Positions 1 to 8,357 are shown, numbered from the stretch's first letter. The stretch: 22,279 nucleotides of DNA from an uncultured Roseburia sp. (GCA_905206195.1 CAJLGN010000002.1:1-22279), one strand, 5' to 3'. The notes: generated by a model not told the origin, from the sequence alone. A program made the numbers and translations.

Positions 1-1
1 A

Positions 2-1855
2 GAAGCCATTGATGCGATGGTGGAGCTGATGGGAAAAAGTGGAAACGTCCGGGATGTGGAGGCTTATCGCCAGGGCGTGTATGAAAGAGAGCAGGAGGGC
101 ACGACCGGGATCGGCGAGGGAATTGCGATCCCCCACTGCAAATCCAGTGTGGTAGAGCGGCCGGGCCTTGCTGCAATGTGCGTCAATGATGGTGTGGATT
201 TTGACGCGCTCGACGGGCAGAAGGTGGATTTGATTTTTTTGATTGCGGCGCCTAACACGGAGAATAACGTACATCTGGACGTTTTGAGCAAATTGTCCGT
301 GCTGCTCATGGATGAAAATTTTACGGATGGGTTGCGCAGTGCAAAAACGGTGGAAGAATTCTTAAGTGTCATCGATAACGCGGAGGCGGAAAAGGATGTG
401 GATCTGGCGGGGAAGGCACAGGAGGAGATGCCGCATGTGAAGGAGGGCAAATACATCCTCGCAGTGACCGGATGCCCAACTGGGATTGCGCACACCTATA
501 TGGCGGCGGAGAGCCTTGAGAAAAAAGCCAGAGAATTGGGATGCCGTATCAAGGTGGAGACGAGAGGCTCCGGCGGAGCGAAGAACGTACTCACAAACGC
601 AGAGATTGCGGCGGCGGACTGCATCATTGTCGCTGCCGACACACAGGTTCCGATGGACCGATTTGACGGGAAGCCAGTGATCCAGTGTAAGGTGGCAGAC
701 GGCATCAGCAAGTCGGAGGATCTTCTAAAAAGAGCGATGGACGGACACGTATCTACATACTGCGCGGGCGGTAAAGAGACAGCGATCCGTGATGATGATG
801 GGGCGGACAGTATCGGGCATCAGATCTATAAGCACCTGATGAGCGGCGTTTCCCATATGCTGCCGTTTGTCGTGGGCGGCGGTATTCTGATCGCAATCGC
901 CTTTTTGATCGACGGTTTTCTGGTGGATCTGAATGCGCTTTCCATCCAGGAGCGAGGAAATTTCGGTACGATTACACCGCTCGCGGCAATGTTTAAATCG
1001 ATCGGCGGGACGGCATTTGGATTTATGCTTCCGATTCTTGCCGGATTTATTGCGATGAGCATCGCAGACCGCCCGGGGCTTGCGGTCGGCATTGTGGGAG
1101 GAGCGATCGCGTCAGGCGGAACTTCCGGATTCCTCGGCGCGCTGGTGGCAGGATTTTTGGCGGGATATACCGTCAAACTACTCAAAAAAATTTTTGACAA
1201 ACTGCCCGACAGTTTGGAGGGCATAAAGCCCGTGCTTTTGTATCCTCTGTTCGGTATTTTGATCGTGGGTGTGATTATGACTTACGCGGTGGAACCTCCG
1301 GTTGGGGCGCTCAACACCATGATCAACGACGGTCTAAATAGTATGAACGGTGTGAGCGCAGTTCTCTTGGGAGCGCTGCTTGGCGGCATGATGTCCGTGG
1401 ACATGGGTGGTCCCGTCAACAAAGCGGCGTACGTCTTTGGAACGGCATCCATCGCGGCGGGCAACTATCCGATTATGGCGGCAGTCATGGTAGGAGGTAT
1501 GGTGCCGCCGATCGCGATCGCGCTTGCGACACTGTTTTTTAAGAACAAGTTTACCTTGGAGGAGAAGAAAGCGGGACCGACAAACTTTATCATGGGGCTT
1601 TCCTTTATCACGGAGGGGGCGATTCCGTTTGCAGCTTCCGACCCGCTGCGCGTGCTTCCCGCGTGCATCGTCGGTTCGGCGGTGGCAGGAGCCATCTCCA
1701 TGGCGTTTCACTGCACTTTGATGGCGCCTCACGGTGGAATCTTTGTGTTTCTAACAGTCGGCAATCCGCTCATGTACCTGGTGGCGCTCGCTGTGGGATC
1801 CGCGATCGCATGTGTGCGGCTAGGGGTACTAAAGAAGGATGTAACAAAAAATTGA
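2..1855 (+). CDS. fruA: Fructose-type PTS transporter EIIABC (5' end outside window)
   Basis: This protein imports and phosphorylates a sugar, most likely fructose, using phosphate passed from HPr. The reading frame is open from the first bases, so the true start lies upstream; numbering here is from the first visible Met (base 17). The EIIA-2 domain (about 1-120) carries the motif GEGIAIPH with phospho-His40. The EIIB domain (about 143-245) carries GCPTGIAHTYMAAE with phospho-Cys153. The EIIC membrane domain (about 270-612) begins near GVSHMLPFVVGGGILIAIAF and is rich in hydrophobic glycine-rich helices. The A-B-C order and these motifs are typical of the fructose family. Only about 30 to 40 N-terminal residues should be missing. 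In relatives such genes often follow a 1-phosphofructokinase gene, which would be just upstream. Fructose is inferred; another ketose or a mannitol-like sugar is possible. Confidence 0.93.
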   Translation, partial: EAIDAMVELMGKSGNVRDVEAYRQGVYEREQEGTTGIGEGIAIPHCKSSVVERPGLAAMCVNDGVDFDALDGQKVDLIFLIAAPNTENNVHLDVLSKLSVLLMDENFTDGLRSAKTVEEFLSVIDNAEAEKDVDLAGKAQEEMPHVKEGKYILAVTGCPTGIAHTYMAAESLEKKARELGCRIKVETRGSGGAKNVLTNAEIAAADCIIVAADTQVPMDRFDGKPVIQCKVADGISKSEDLLKRAMDGHVSTYCAGGKETAIRDDDGADSIGHQIYKHLMSGVSHMLPFVVGGGILIAIAFLIDGFLVDLNALSIQERGNFGTITPLAAMFKSIGGTAFGFMLPILAGFIAMSIADRPGLAVGIVGGAIASGGTSGFLGALVAGFLAGYTVKLLKKIFDKLPDSLEGIKPVLLYPLFGILIVGVIMTYAVEPPVGALNTMINDGLNSMNGVSAVLLGALLGGMMSVDMGGPVNKAAYVFGTASIAAGNYPIMAAVMVGGMVPPIAIALATLFFKNKFTLEEKKAGPTNFIMGLSFITEGAIPFAASDPLRVLPACIVGSAVAGAISMAFHCTLMAPHGGIFVFLTVGNPLMYLVALAVGSAIACVRLGVLKKDVTKN

Positions 1856-1926
1856 TGTGGGCATACGAAAGATAGATGATGTATCATAGAAGAAAATAGG
1901 GCAGTATATGGAGAGGCGAGAAAAAT

Positions 1927-3165
1927 ATGGACAGTTATCTACTTTTAAAACAGGGAACGATTCACAACGCCATGACGGAGGAACCGTTTATCGCGGATAT
2001 CCTCGTGGAAAACGGCAAGATTAAAAAGATTGCTCCGGTGCTTGAGGGAAAAGTGATCAACGAGGCGAAGGTGATCGATGCCACAGGGATTGATATTTAT
2101 CCGGGATTCGTGGATGCCCACTGCCATCTCGGGCTCGATGGGTACGCGGTCGGATTTGCAGGGGCGGATTACAATGAGCCTGGAGATCCGGTGACGCCGC
2201 AGCTCTCCGCGGTGGATGCAGTGAATCCCCAGGATGAGACATTTCGGATGGCGAGGGAGGGAGGCGTGACCTGTGTATCTACAGGGCCTGGGAGCTCAAA
2301 TGTCATAGGTGGAACGTTCTGTGTGATTAAGACCAGTGGAAGACGGGTGGATGATATGCTCGTGAAGGGGCGGTCGGCGATGAAGATCGCCTTCGGTGAG
2401 AATCCCAAAAACTGCCACAAGGAAAAGGGCGTGTACTCACGTATGTCCGTGGCGGCAAAATTGCGTGAGACGTTGCAGATGGCGCAGCTTTACGCCAAAA
2501 AGTGCCAGGAGGCGGGGTGTCCGGAAGGGATCGGCAGAGCCGATCTGGCAGAACTGAATGGTGAGGCGTTAAAGCAGCTGCCGGTCTATGACGCAAAGAT
2601 GGAGGCAATGTTGCCGGTGATCCGGGGGGAAATACCGCTGAAAGCGCACGTACACCGGGCGGATGATATCTACACCGCCATTCGGATCGCGAGGGAATTT
2701 CAGCTGGATCTTCGGATTGACCACGTGACGGACGGTGCGCTGATTGCGGAGGATTTGGCAAAAGAGGGATTTCCCGTCGCGGTGGGGCCGTCGTTTGGAC
2801 ACGCTGGAAAGTACGAGCTGAAAAACAAGGGTTTCCATACGCCGGGAATTTTGGCGAAGGCGGGCTGCCAGGTGTCCATCATCACGGACTCGCCGGTGAT
2901 CGAGCAGCGCTATCTCGCACTTTGTGCTGCCCGTGCCATCTACAACGGGATGAAGGAGTTTGACGCTCTGCAGGCGATCACTATCCATCCCGCAAAGCAC
3001 ATCGGTGCGTCAGATCGCGTCGGGAGCATCGAGGAGGGGAAGGATGCGGATTTTGTGTTGATAAAAGGAACACCATTTTTGATTGATGCGCGGATATTAT
3101 ATACAATAATTGACGGTAATATTGTATACCAGAGTGAGGATGATGTTTTAGGACAGAGATATTGA
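1927..3165 (+). CDS. Amidohydrolase family protein (metal-dependent)
   Basis: A 412-residue cytosolic hydrolase of the amidohydrolase superfamily (imidazolonepropionase/dihydroorotase-like fold). The visible metal set is in the usual order: HxH at His65/His67 (VDAHCHLGL), His241 and His243 (KAHVHRA), His266 (RIDHVTDG) and Asp321 (IITDSPV). A small N-terminal beta domain precedes the barrel (about 1-58), and the C-terminal strand ending in GNIVYQ closes it, as in this family. The start is ATG, preceded by GGAGAGG near 1910. It follows the PTS gene by 71 bp without a visible terminator, so read-through is possible, but no pathway link is evident. The substrate cannot be read from sequence: a cyclic amide, imidazolone or dipeptide are all possible. 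Its 3' end forms the left arm of a terminator. Confidence 0.88.
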   Translation: MDSYLLLKQGTIHNAMTEEPFIADILVENGKIKKIAPVLEGKVINEAKVIDATGIDIYPGFVDAHCHLGLDGYAVGFAGADYNEPGDPVTPQLSAVDAVNPQDETFRMAREGGVTCVSTGPGSSNVIGGTFCVIKTSGRRVDDMLVKGRSAMKIAFGENPKNCHKEKGVYSRMSVAAKLRETLQMAQLYAKKCQEAGCPEGIGRADLAELNGEALKQLPVYDAKMEAMLPVIRGEIPLKAHVHRADDIYTAIRIAREFQLDLRIDHVTDGALIAEDLAKEGFPVAVGPSFGHAGKYELKNKGFHTPGILAKAGCQVSIITDSPVIEQRYLALCAARAIYNGMKEFDALQAITIHPAKHIGASDRVGSIEEGKDADFVLIKGTPFLIDARILYTIIDGNIVYQSEDDVLGQRY

Positions 3166-3185
3166 TTTTCAGTATCTCTGTTTTT
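3153..3185 (+). terminator. Intrinsic terminator overlapping the amidohydrolase stop codon
   Basis: ACAGAGATA (3153-3161) pairs perfectly with TATCTCTGT (3173-3181) around an 11-base loop, followed by a run of five T. The stop codon (3163-3165) is in the loop, so the last codons form the left arm. Confidence 0.8.
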
Positions 3186-3223
3186 GTGAGGATTTATTTT
3201 GACTGAAAAATGAAAAGCAGATT

Positions 3224-3252
3224 TTACCCTTGTACATAGAATATGATACAAT
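3224..3252 (+). promoter_or_regulatory. Sigma-A promoter for surE
   Basis: A -35-like TTTACC (3224-3229) and -10 TACAAT (3247-3252) are 17 bp apart, and a TG at 3244-3245 gives the extended form TGATACAAT. Predicted transcription start is near 3259, about 30 bases before the surE ATG. It lies just after a terminator, as expected for a new transcription unit. Confidence 0.6.
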
Positions 3253-3288
3253 GAAGCCAGGAAAGGCAGAAAGTAGGGAGTCACACAT

Positions 3289-4016
3289 ATGAGAATATTA
3301 GTGGTAAATGATGACGGGATCAGAGCGGAGGGAATTTCGCGCCTCGCCAGGATGGTTCAGGTGATCGGGGAGGTCTGGGTTGTGGCGCCCAAAGGTCAGT
3401 GCAGCGCTATGTGCAGCGGATCACAGTGCGCGGTGAGCTTTTCGTGCAGCGAGAGGCGTTTGCGGTTGAGGGCGTGCAGGCTTACAGTGTGGACGGAACA
3501 CCGGCGGACTGCGTGAAGGTGGCGCTTCAGTATCTGCTCCCCGGAACGCCGGACGCCGTACTTTCCGGCGTGAATGCGGGATATAATGTGGGGTTTGATA
3601 TCGCTTACTCGGGGACGGTGGGAGCTGCCATGGAAGCGCGGATGCAGGGAATCCATGCCATTGCATTTTCGGATGCGGGAAACGGCAGTTGTGAAGTGAC
3701 GGAGAGATACTTGCAGTCTGTGACGGAGGATTTGTTGGCGAGAAAGCTCCCGGCAAATGAGATATGGAATGTGAACTTTCCTGGCTGCAAGCTTGCTGAT
3801 TTCCAGGGAATCTGCGAGCACCAGCGCCCCGCGCAGGGGCAATTTTATCTAGACCGCTATCAACGAAGAGAGTTGGAGGGAGGAGGTTTTGTTCTGTCTC
3901 CCTGCGGGGATCCGACGACAAAATGCCCCGCGGAAGGCACAGATATGCATGCGGTTATGAACGGATATATTTCGATCAGCAGGATTGAGAGCCAGGTGAT
4001 AAAAAGAGGGAATTGA
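3289..4016 (+). pseudogene. surE: SurE 5'/3'-nucleotidase, interrupted by a one-base frameshift
   Basis: SurE is a metal-dependent nucleoside monophosphate phosphatase. The first frame (from ATG 3289) gives MRILVVNDDGIRAEGI with metal ligands Asp8 and Asp9 and continues through VWVVAPKGQCSAM, then leaves the family and stops at 3516. A second frame, open from about 3399 and ending at 4016, resumes the family with QRITVRGELFVQ, the DGTPADCV segment and SGVNAGYNVGFD, which holds the conserved Asn ligand. The join is near 3411: the DNA reads ATGTGCAGCGG, and adding one base (for example ATGTCGCAGCGG) would restore the usual SAMSQRITV. Repaired, the protein is 242 residues, normal for SurE. No slippery heptamer is present at the join, so programmed frameshifting is unlikely. 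Either a recent loss-of-function mutation or a sequencing error; these cannot be told apart here. Confidence 0.85.
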
Positions 4017-4048
4017 ATCTTGCCTTTTGCAAGGTTTCCTCACAAAGA

Positions 4049-4139
4049 TTTGTGAAAAGGAAATATTTTGCTGCCAGCTGGTCTGATGTTTACAGATGTG
4101 CGGGTTTCGTGTAGAATATAGTTATCTCATTTTCACAAA
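4049..4139 (+). repeat. Imperfect 17-bp inverted repeats flanking the DUF362 promoter
   Basis: The left arm (4049-4065) reads TTTGTGAAAAGGAAATA. The right arm (4123-4139), read on the other strand, is TTTGTGAAAATGAGATA: 15 of 17 bases agree, including ten in a row. The 57 bases between contain the whole -35/-10 promoter. The left arm also overlaps a near-perfect palindrome, TCACAAAGATTTGTGA (4040-4055), giving three copies of the half-site TTTGTGA/TCACAAA. This could be a paired operator that loops across the promoter, or a small invertible promoter; no recombinase gene is visible. Confidence 0.5.
4089..4117 (+). promoter_or_regulatory. Sigma-A promoter for the DUF362-nucleotidase cluster
   Basis: TTTACA (4089-4094) and TAGAAT (4112-4117) each match consensus at five of six bases and are exactly 17 bp apart. 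The predicted start is near 4124, giving a 5' UTR of about 100 bases that contains a long hairpin. Confidence 0.7.
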
Positions 4140-4155
4140 AATATGGAGTACAATA

Positions 4156-4200
4156 CCGCATCCGGAGTGCGGCGCAGACCGCCGCATATCCGGCATGCGG
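4156..4200 (+). promoter_or_regulatory. Long GC-rich hairpin in the 5' UTR of the DUF362 gene
   Basis: CCGCAT (4156-4161) pairs with ATGCGG (4195-4200), CCGGA (4162-4166) with TCCGG (4189-4193), and TGCGGCG (4168-4174) with CGCCGCA (4180-4186) around a five-base loop: 18 pairs with a bulged C and one small internal loop. It is followed by CTTGTCATTTT, a poor T-tract, then the AAGGAG ribosome site near 4212. It may be a weak surE terminator, an attenuator, or an mRNA-stabilising stem. Confidence 0.65.
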
Positions 4201-4225
4201 CTTGTCATTTTAAGGAGAGCGAAGA

Positions 4226-5350
4226 ATGGAACAATCTAAGGTTTACTACACCAGTTTTAAGACGACGGCACATGAGAACCTGCTTCAGAAGCTGAGACGT
4301 CTGTGCATCACGGCGGGCATGAAAGACATTGATTTTGCGGATAAATATGCGGCGATCAAGATTCATTTTGGGGAGTATGGCAATCTTGCATTTTTGAGAC
4401 CAAACTATGCCAAGGTCGTGGCAGATATCGTGAAGGAGCAGGGCGGAAAGCCATTTCTCACAGACTGCAATACACTTTATGTGGGAACCAGGAAAAACGC
4501 GCTCGACCATATGGATACCGCGTACGCCAATGGATTTTCCCCCCTCTCCACGGGATGTCAGGTGATTATCGGAGATGGGCTAAAAGGAACGGATGAGGCT
4601 CTGGTGCCGGTGGACGGCGAGTACGTGAAGGAGGCCAAGATTGGTCAGGCGGTCATGGACGCGGATATCTTTATCTCGCTGACGCATTTTAAGGGACACG
4701 AGGCGACGGGGTTTGGCGGAGCGATGAAGAACATCGGCATGGGCAGCGGATCGCGGGCAGGGAAGATGGAGATGCACAATCAGGGAAAGCCGGCGGTTGC
4801 GCCGCCGCTCTGTGTGGGATGTTGGGCTTGCAGCCGGATTTGCGCGCACGATGCAGTGCGGATCGCGGAGGGCAAGGCGTCGATTGAAGTAGATAAATGC
4901 GTGGGCTGTGGGAGATGCATCGGGGCCTGCCCGAAGGACGCGATTCATCCGACCGAGAGCAACTCCAATGACGTGCTCAACTACAAGATTGCGGAGTACG
5001 CAAAGGCGGTCTGTCAGGGAAGGCCGTGTTTCCACATTTCGCTGATCTGTGATGTGTCGCCCAACTGCGACTGCCACGCGGAGAACGATGTCCCGATTAT
5101 CCCCAATGTTGGGATGCTGGCGTCCTTTGATCCGGTGGCGCTGGATATGGCGTGCGCAGATCTGTGCAATAAGCAGCCGATACTAGAGAATCACAGCGTG
5201 CTGCACGAAAACTGCATGGCGCACAGCGAGGAGGCAAAACACCACGACCACTTCCATATGACACATCCGGACACGAACTGGAGGAGCTGTGTTGAGCAGG
5301 CGGTGAAGATTGGTCTGGGAAGCGATCAGTATGATTTGATCGAGATATAA
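4226..5350 (+). CDS. DUF362 domain protein with two 4Fe-4S ferredoxin clusters
   Basis: A 374-residue soluble iron-sulfur protein of unknown biochemical role. The N-terminal part (about 1-190) is the DUF362 domain, with features such as KIHFGEYGN, FLTDCNTLYVG and FKGHEATGFGGAMKNIGMG. A bacterial ferredoxin insert follows: C196-x2-C199-x2-C202-x3-C206 and C225-x2-C228-x2-C231-x3-C235-P, the spacing that binds two [4Fe-4S] clusters. A second DUF362 part with several Cys and His (NCDCHAENDVP, HHDHFHMTH) ends the protein. AAGGAG about ten bases before ATG fits the start. It is the first gene of an apparent three-gene transcript with its own promoter. In anaerobes this family is widespread and presumed redox-active; no partner oxidoreductase is encoded next to it, so electron donor and acceptor are unknown. 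Confidence 0.92.
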   Translation: MEQSKVYYTSFKTTAHENLLQKLRRLCITAGMKDIDFADKYAAIKIHFGEYGNLAFLRPNYAKVVADIVKEQGGKPFLTDCNTLYVGTRKNALDHMDTAYANGFSPLSTGCQVIIGDGLKGTDEALVPVDGEYVKEAKIGQAVMDADIFISLTHFKGHEATGFGGAMKNIGMGSGSRAGKMEMHNQGKPAVAPPLCVGCWACSRICAHDAVRIAEGKASIEVDKCVGCGRCIGACPKDAIHPTESNSNDVLNYKIAEYAKAVCQGRPCFHISLICDVSPNCDCHAENDVPIIPNVGMLASFDPVALDMACADLCNKQPILENHSVLHENCMAHSEEAKHHDHFHMTHPDTNWRSCVEQAVKIGLGSDQYDLIEI

Positions 5351-5410
5351 GAGAAAGAGTCTGCAACATACGAATTTCGTCCTTCATTCAGATTACAGAC
5401 AGGGGGTAAC

Positions 5411-7384
5411 ATGAGAAAGAGAACACGGGTGATAACAGGATTGCTGGTGGGAGCGCTCCTGCTTCCACTGCTTGCGGCGTCGGTGGAGCTTAAGGCTGAG
5501 GAGGAGAAACGGGCGGTAGATATCATGTTCACGCACGATACACACTCCCACCTGAACAGTTTTGCCACAATTTTTGAGGGGGAAAAGAACGAGGTCGGCG
5601 GATCTGCCCGGTTAAGGACGATCATCGACGCGCAGCGATCTAAAAATCCGAATACGCTGGTTTTAGATGGCGGTGATTTTTCGATGGGGACGCTGGTGCA
5701 GACTATCTATGAGAATGAGGCGCCGGAACTGCGCGTGATGGGAGCGCTCGGCTATGATGTCACGACGCTGGGGAACCACGAGTTCGATTACCGTTCGACA
5801 GGACTTTCTAATATGTTAAAGAGCGCGGTGGACAGCGGGGATGTTCTGCCGCAGCTTGTCGTCTGCAACGTGGATTGGGAGGCGATGGAGGAGGCAGGCC
5901 TTAGCGAAGGACAGCAGTTGCTCGCGGAAGGCTTTGCGGAGTACGGCATTAAAGACTACGTGGTTCTCGACAAGGGCGGCGTGGATATCGCGGTCATCGG
6001 TGTCTTCGGCGCAGATGCGCTGGAATGTGCGCCGACGTGCGAGTTGATTTTCGAAGATCCGGTGGAAGCAGTAAAAGAGACCGTCGCGCAGATTCGGGAG
6101 ACGGAGGATGTTGATATGATCGTCTGTGTCTCCCACAGCGGAACGTGGGGGGACAAGAGCAAGTCTGAGGATGAGATTCTCGCAAAGAGTGTCCCCGATC
6201 TGGATTTGATCGTCAGCGGGCATACCCACACGCGGCTGTCTGCGCCGATGGTATATGGGGATACTTACATTGTATCTGCGGGAGAATACGCCAAGTGGAT
6301 GGGGTCGATTTCCATGGTACAAAAAGCGGATGGTCGCTGGGAGGTATCCGACTATGAGCTGATTCCAGTCACAGCGGATATTCCTGCGGACGTGCAGACA
6401 CAGCAGATCGTTGATTCCTTTATGCAGGCGGTGGATACGGGATATCTGCATGATTTTGGATATACGCGGGAGCAGGTGCTCGCCACGAATGACATTGCAT
6501 TTGCAACCTTGGCCGATCTTGAGTTTGTGCACACCGAGCATAATCTGGGAGACATCATAGCAGATGCCTACGTGCATGCGGTGGAGGGGGCCAGCGACTA
6601 CGACGGTGTGCCGGTGGATCTGGCGGTGGTGCCGAGTGGAACGATTCGCGACACCTACACCACGGGGGAAATCACGGTGGAGAACGTTTTCGATTCGTTC
6701 TCTCTTGGAATCGGTCCCGATGGTGTGCCTGGCTATCCTCTGGTGAGCGTGTATCTGACCGGTGAGGAGTTAAAGACAGCGGCCGAGATCGACGCGTCCG
6801 TGTCCGACTACATGACGACGGCGCGCCTCTATATGAGCGGAATGAATTTTGCTTATAATCCCAACCGTCTCATCTTGAACAGGGTGACGGATTGCTACCT
6901 CGTCAATCCCGGGGGAGGACGCGTGGAGATTGAGGATGACAAGCTTTACCGGGTCGTGGCGGATCTCTACAGTGGTCAGATGTTGAGCGCTGTTACGGAT
7001 ATGTCCTTCGGACTGCTCTCCCTTGTGCCGAAGTATGCGGACGGCACAAAAGTGGAGGACTTTGAGGACACCATTGTGATGGTGGAGGGAAAAGAGCTGA
7101 AAGCTTGGCAGGCAATTGCCGGATACATGGAATCATTTCCGGATACGGACGGGGACGGTATCGCAAATGTGCCTGCATATTACGGCGAATTGCACGGAAG
7201 AAAGGAAGTTTGGGACAGCAGAAGCCCGGTGGATCTTCTAAAAAATCCCAATAAATACGCGGCGATGTTTTTTGCCGCTGCCGTGATTCTTATAATCATT
7301 GTTGTGCTGGTGATTGTGTTGCCGATAAAGTTGGTAAAACGGATCAGGGGAAGAGACGGAGAGCGAAGAAGCAGAGATTTATAG
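5411..7384 (+). CDS. Membrane-anchored bifunctional metallophosphatase / 5'-nucleotidase
   Basis: A 657-residue exported enzyme expected to hydrolyse nucleotides or related phosphoesters outside the cell. Residues 1-30 are a signal peptide (basic start, hydrophobic core, then LKAEEEK). The calcineurin-like metallophosphatase domain shows DTHSH (Asp43, His45), LDGGDF, LGNHEFD (Asn122, His123), VSHSGTWG and SGHTHT (His271, His273). The C-terminal 5'-nucleotidase domain (about 340-560) follows, with PSGTIRDTYTTGEITVENVF. A calcium-loop-like DTDGDGIAN (578-586) and one membrane helix (about 617-638) with a basic tail end the protein, so it stays on the membrane rather than being sorted by an LPXTG signal, which is absent. 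An AGGGGG ribosome site precedes ATG. It is 60 bp after the DUF362 gene with no terminator between. Likely role is phosphate or nucleoside salvage; true substrate unknown. Confidence 0.92.
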   Translation: MRKRTRVITGLLVGALLLPLLAASVELKAEEEKRAVDIMFTHDTHSHLNSFATIFEGEKNEVGGSARLRTIIDAQRSKNPNTLVLDGGDFSMGTLVQTIYENEAPELRVMGALGYDVTTLGNHEFDYRSTGLSNMLKSAVDSGDVLPQLVVCNVDWEAMEEAGLSEGQQLLAEGFAEYGIKDYVVLDKGGVDIAVIGVFGADALECAPTCELIFEDPVEAVKETVAQIRETEDVDMIVCVSHSGTWGDKSKSEDEILAKSVPDLDLIVSGHTHTRLSAPMVYGDTYIVSAGEYAKWMGSISMVQKADGRWEVSDYELIPVTADIPADVQTQQIVDSFMQAVDTGYLHDFGYTREQVLATNDIAFATLADLEFVHTEHNLGDIIADAYVHAVEGASDYDGVPVDLAVVPSGTIRDTYTTGEITVENVFDSFSLGIGPDGVPGYPLVSVYLTGEELKTAAEIDASVSDYMTTARLYMSGMNFAYNPNRLILNRVTDCYLVNPGGGRVEIEDDKLYRVVADLYSGQMLSAVTDMSFGLLSLVPKYADGTKVEDFEDTIVMVEGKELKAWQAIAGYMESFPDTDGDGIANVPAYYGELHGRKEVWDSRSPVDLLKNPNKYAAMFFAAAVILIIIVVLVIVLPIKLVKRIRGRDGERRSRDL

Positions 7385-7439
7385 TAAAGGCTGCCAGCTG
7401 CACAGGCTGTCAGCTATCAGCAGGTAACAGGAGAGAGCG

Positions 7440-8213
7440 ATGGGCGCGCAGGATAAGACAGAACAAGTTTTACGGGACATTCACATTTTATTTTCCAGGA
7501 GTGAGGTATACGACGCAGAGCAGAATCGAATCATCGTGGATAAAAAGGCGGCCTTGGATCTTTTGAACCGTCTGAATCTGTGTATTTACGAGATGATGGA
7601 GGAACACGAGATGACGCAGAGAAGCCGTGATGCGGCGGAGCGGGAATGGCGCAGAAAGAGTAACGGAATCGTCATGGAAGCGAACCGCATGGCGGAGGAT
7701 GTATACGCCGGAGCAGTGCTCTACACGGACGAGGCGCTGCGCAGGGTGCAGGATATCATGCAGACGGCCACGGAGTCTGTGAAAGGTATCTGCGATAAGA
7801 TGAATGTGGAGCTGCAGAAGGAAAAAGTAGTGGTCCGCAGAGATCAGATGGAGCTGAAAAGTCATCTGGAGGATCTGCGGGATACCAACAAGTATCTCAA
7901 GCTCATTGAAGCGCGCAACCAGGAGATTCGGCGGGAGAAGCAAAAAGAGGAAAAAGAGAAGGAGCCTTCGGCGTACGCCAAGGTGAAGCCGGAAATTAAG
8001 ATCAACGCCGAGTATTTTGAGAAAGCGGGAATTCCGTTGGAGGAGAAGGAGGAGGTGCCAGAGGAGAAGGCCGAGACTCTTCCGCCGGAGATTAAGGTAA
8101 ATCTGGACGCGGAGTATTTTAAGTGGAAAGAGGATGAGAAAGAACCTGACCCAGATGAGAAAAAGATCGGAAAGCATTCGCTTTTTGGAAAGATTAGAAA
8201 GAGTGACGAATGA
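7440..8213 (+). CDS. Uncharacterised coiled-coil protein with repeated PEIKxN..AEYF motif
   Basis: I do not recognise a named family. The 257-residue protein has no signal peptide or membrane helix. A folded-looking N-terminus (VLRDIHILFSRSEVYDAEQNRI) leads into a long charged coiled coil (about 45-175) that resembles DivIVA-like or ATPase-subunit-H-like helices in composition only. The C-terminal third is acidic and low in complexity, and contains two copies of a short motif: PEIKINAEYF (184-193) and PEIKVNLDAEYF (216-227), 32 residues apart. Such repeated short motifs in a disordered tail often act as binding sites; that is inference. The start has GGAGAG close upstream. It lies 55 bp after the nucleotidase gene with no terminator, and a strong terminator follows its stop, so it is the last gene of that unit. 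A scaffold or cell-envelope role is possible. Confidence 0.8.
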   Translation: MGAQDKTEQVLRDIHILFSRSEVYDAEQNRIIVDKKAALDLLNRLNLCIYEMMEEHEMTQRSRDAAEREWRRKSNGIVMEANRMAEDVYAGAVLYTDEALRRVQDIMQTATESVKGICDKMNVELQKEKVVVRRDQMELKSHLEDLRDTNKYLKLIEARNQEIRREKQKEEKEKEPSAYAKVKPEIKINAEYFEKAGIPLEEKEEVPEEKAETLPPEIKVNLDAEYFKWKEDEKEPDPDEKKIGKHSLFGKIRKSDE

Positions 8214-8243
8214 GGAGCTGCTGCGGCAGCTCCGTTTTGTTTC
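8214..8243 (+). terminator. Intrinsic terminator closing the DUF362-nucleotidase cluster
   Basis: GGAGCTGC (8214-8221) pairs perfectly with GCAGCTCC (8226-8233) around the loop TGCG, then GTTTTGTTT. It starts directly after the stop codon. Confidence 0.88.
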
Positions 8244-8286
8244 AAAAAATACTTTGTATCTAAGAAAAGAAAACTACGTATATAGA

Positions 8287-8315
8287 TTGAAAAGATTTCA
8301 ACTGTGTGTTAAACT
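8287..8315 (+). promoter_or_regulatory. Sigma-A promoter for the small membrane/coiled-coil gene
   Basis: TTGAAA (8287-8292) and TAAACT (8310-8315) are 17 bp apart with TG at 8307-8308, an extended -10. The predicted start near 8322 leaves a short leader before the ATG at 8358. The same TAAACT -10 with extended TG occurs at 18731-18739. Confidence 0.55.
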
Positions 8316-8357
8316 GATACAAACAATTATGGTTGTAGTGATAGAAAGAGGTATATC

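Noticed and set aside
2569..3000. Long - strand open frames inside the amidohydrolase and other genes
   Set aside because: They are shadows of GC-biased coding sequence on the other strand, with no ribosome sites or family features.
3388..3400. Programmed -1 frameshift in surE
   Set aside because: CCCAAAG is present but not in the phase needed for a slippery heptamer, and the family resumes only after the later ATG; simple deletion fits better.
4019..4037. Terminator just after surE (CTTGC / GCAAG)
   Set aside because: Only five pairs and no run of T, too weak to call.
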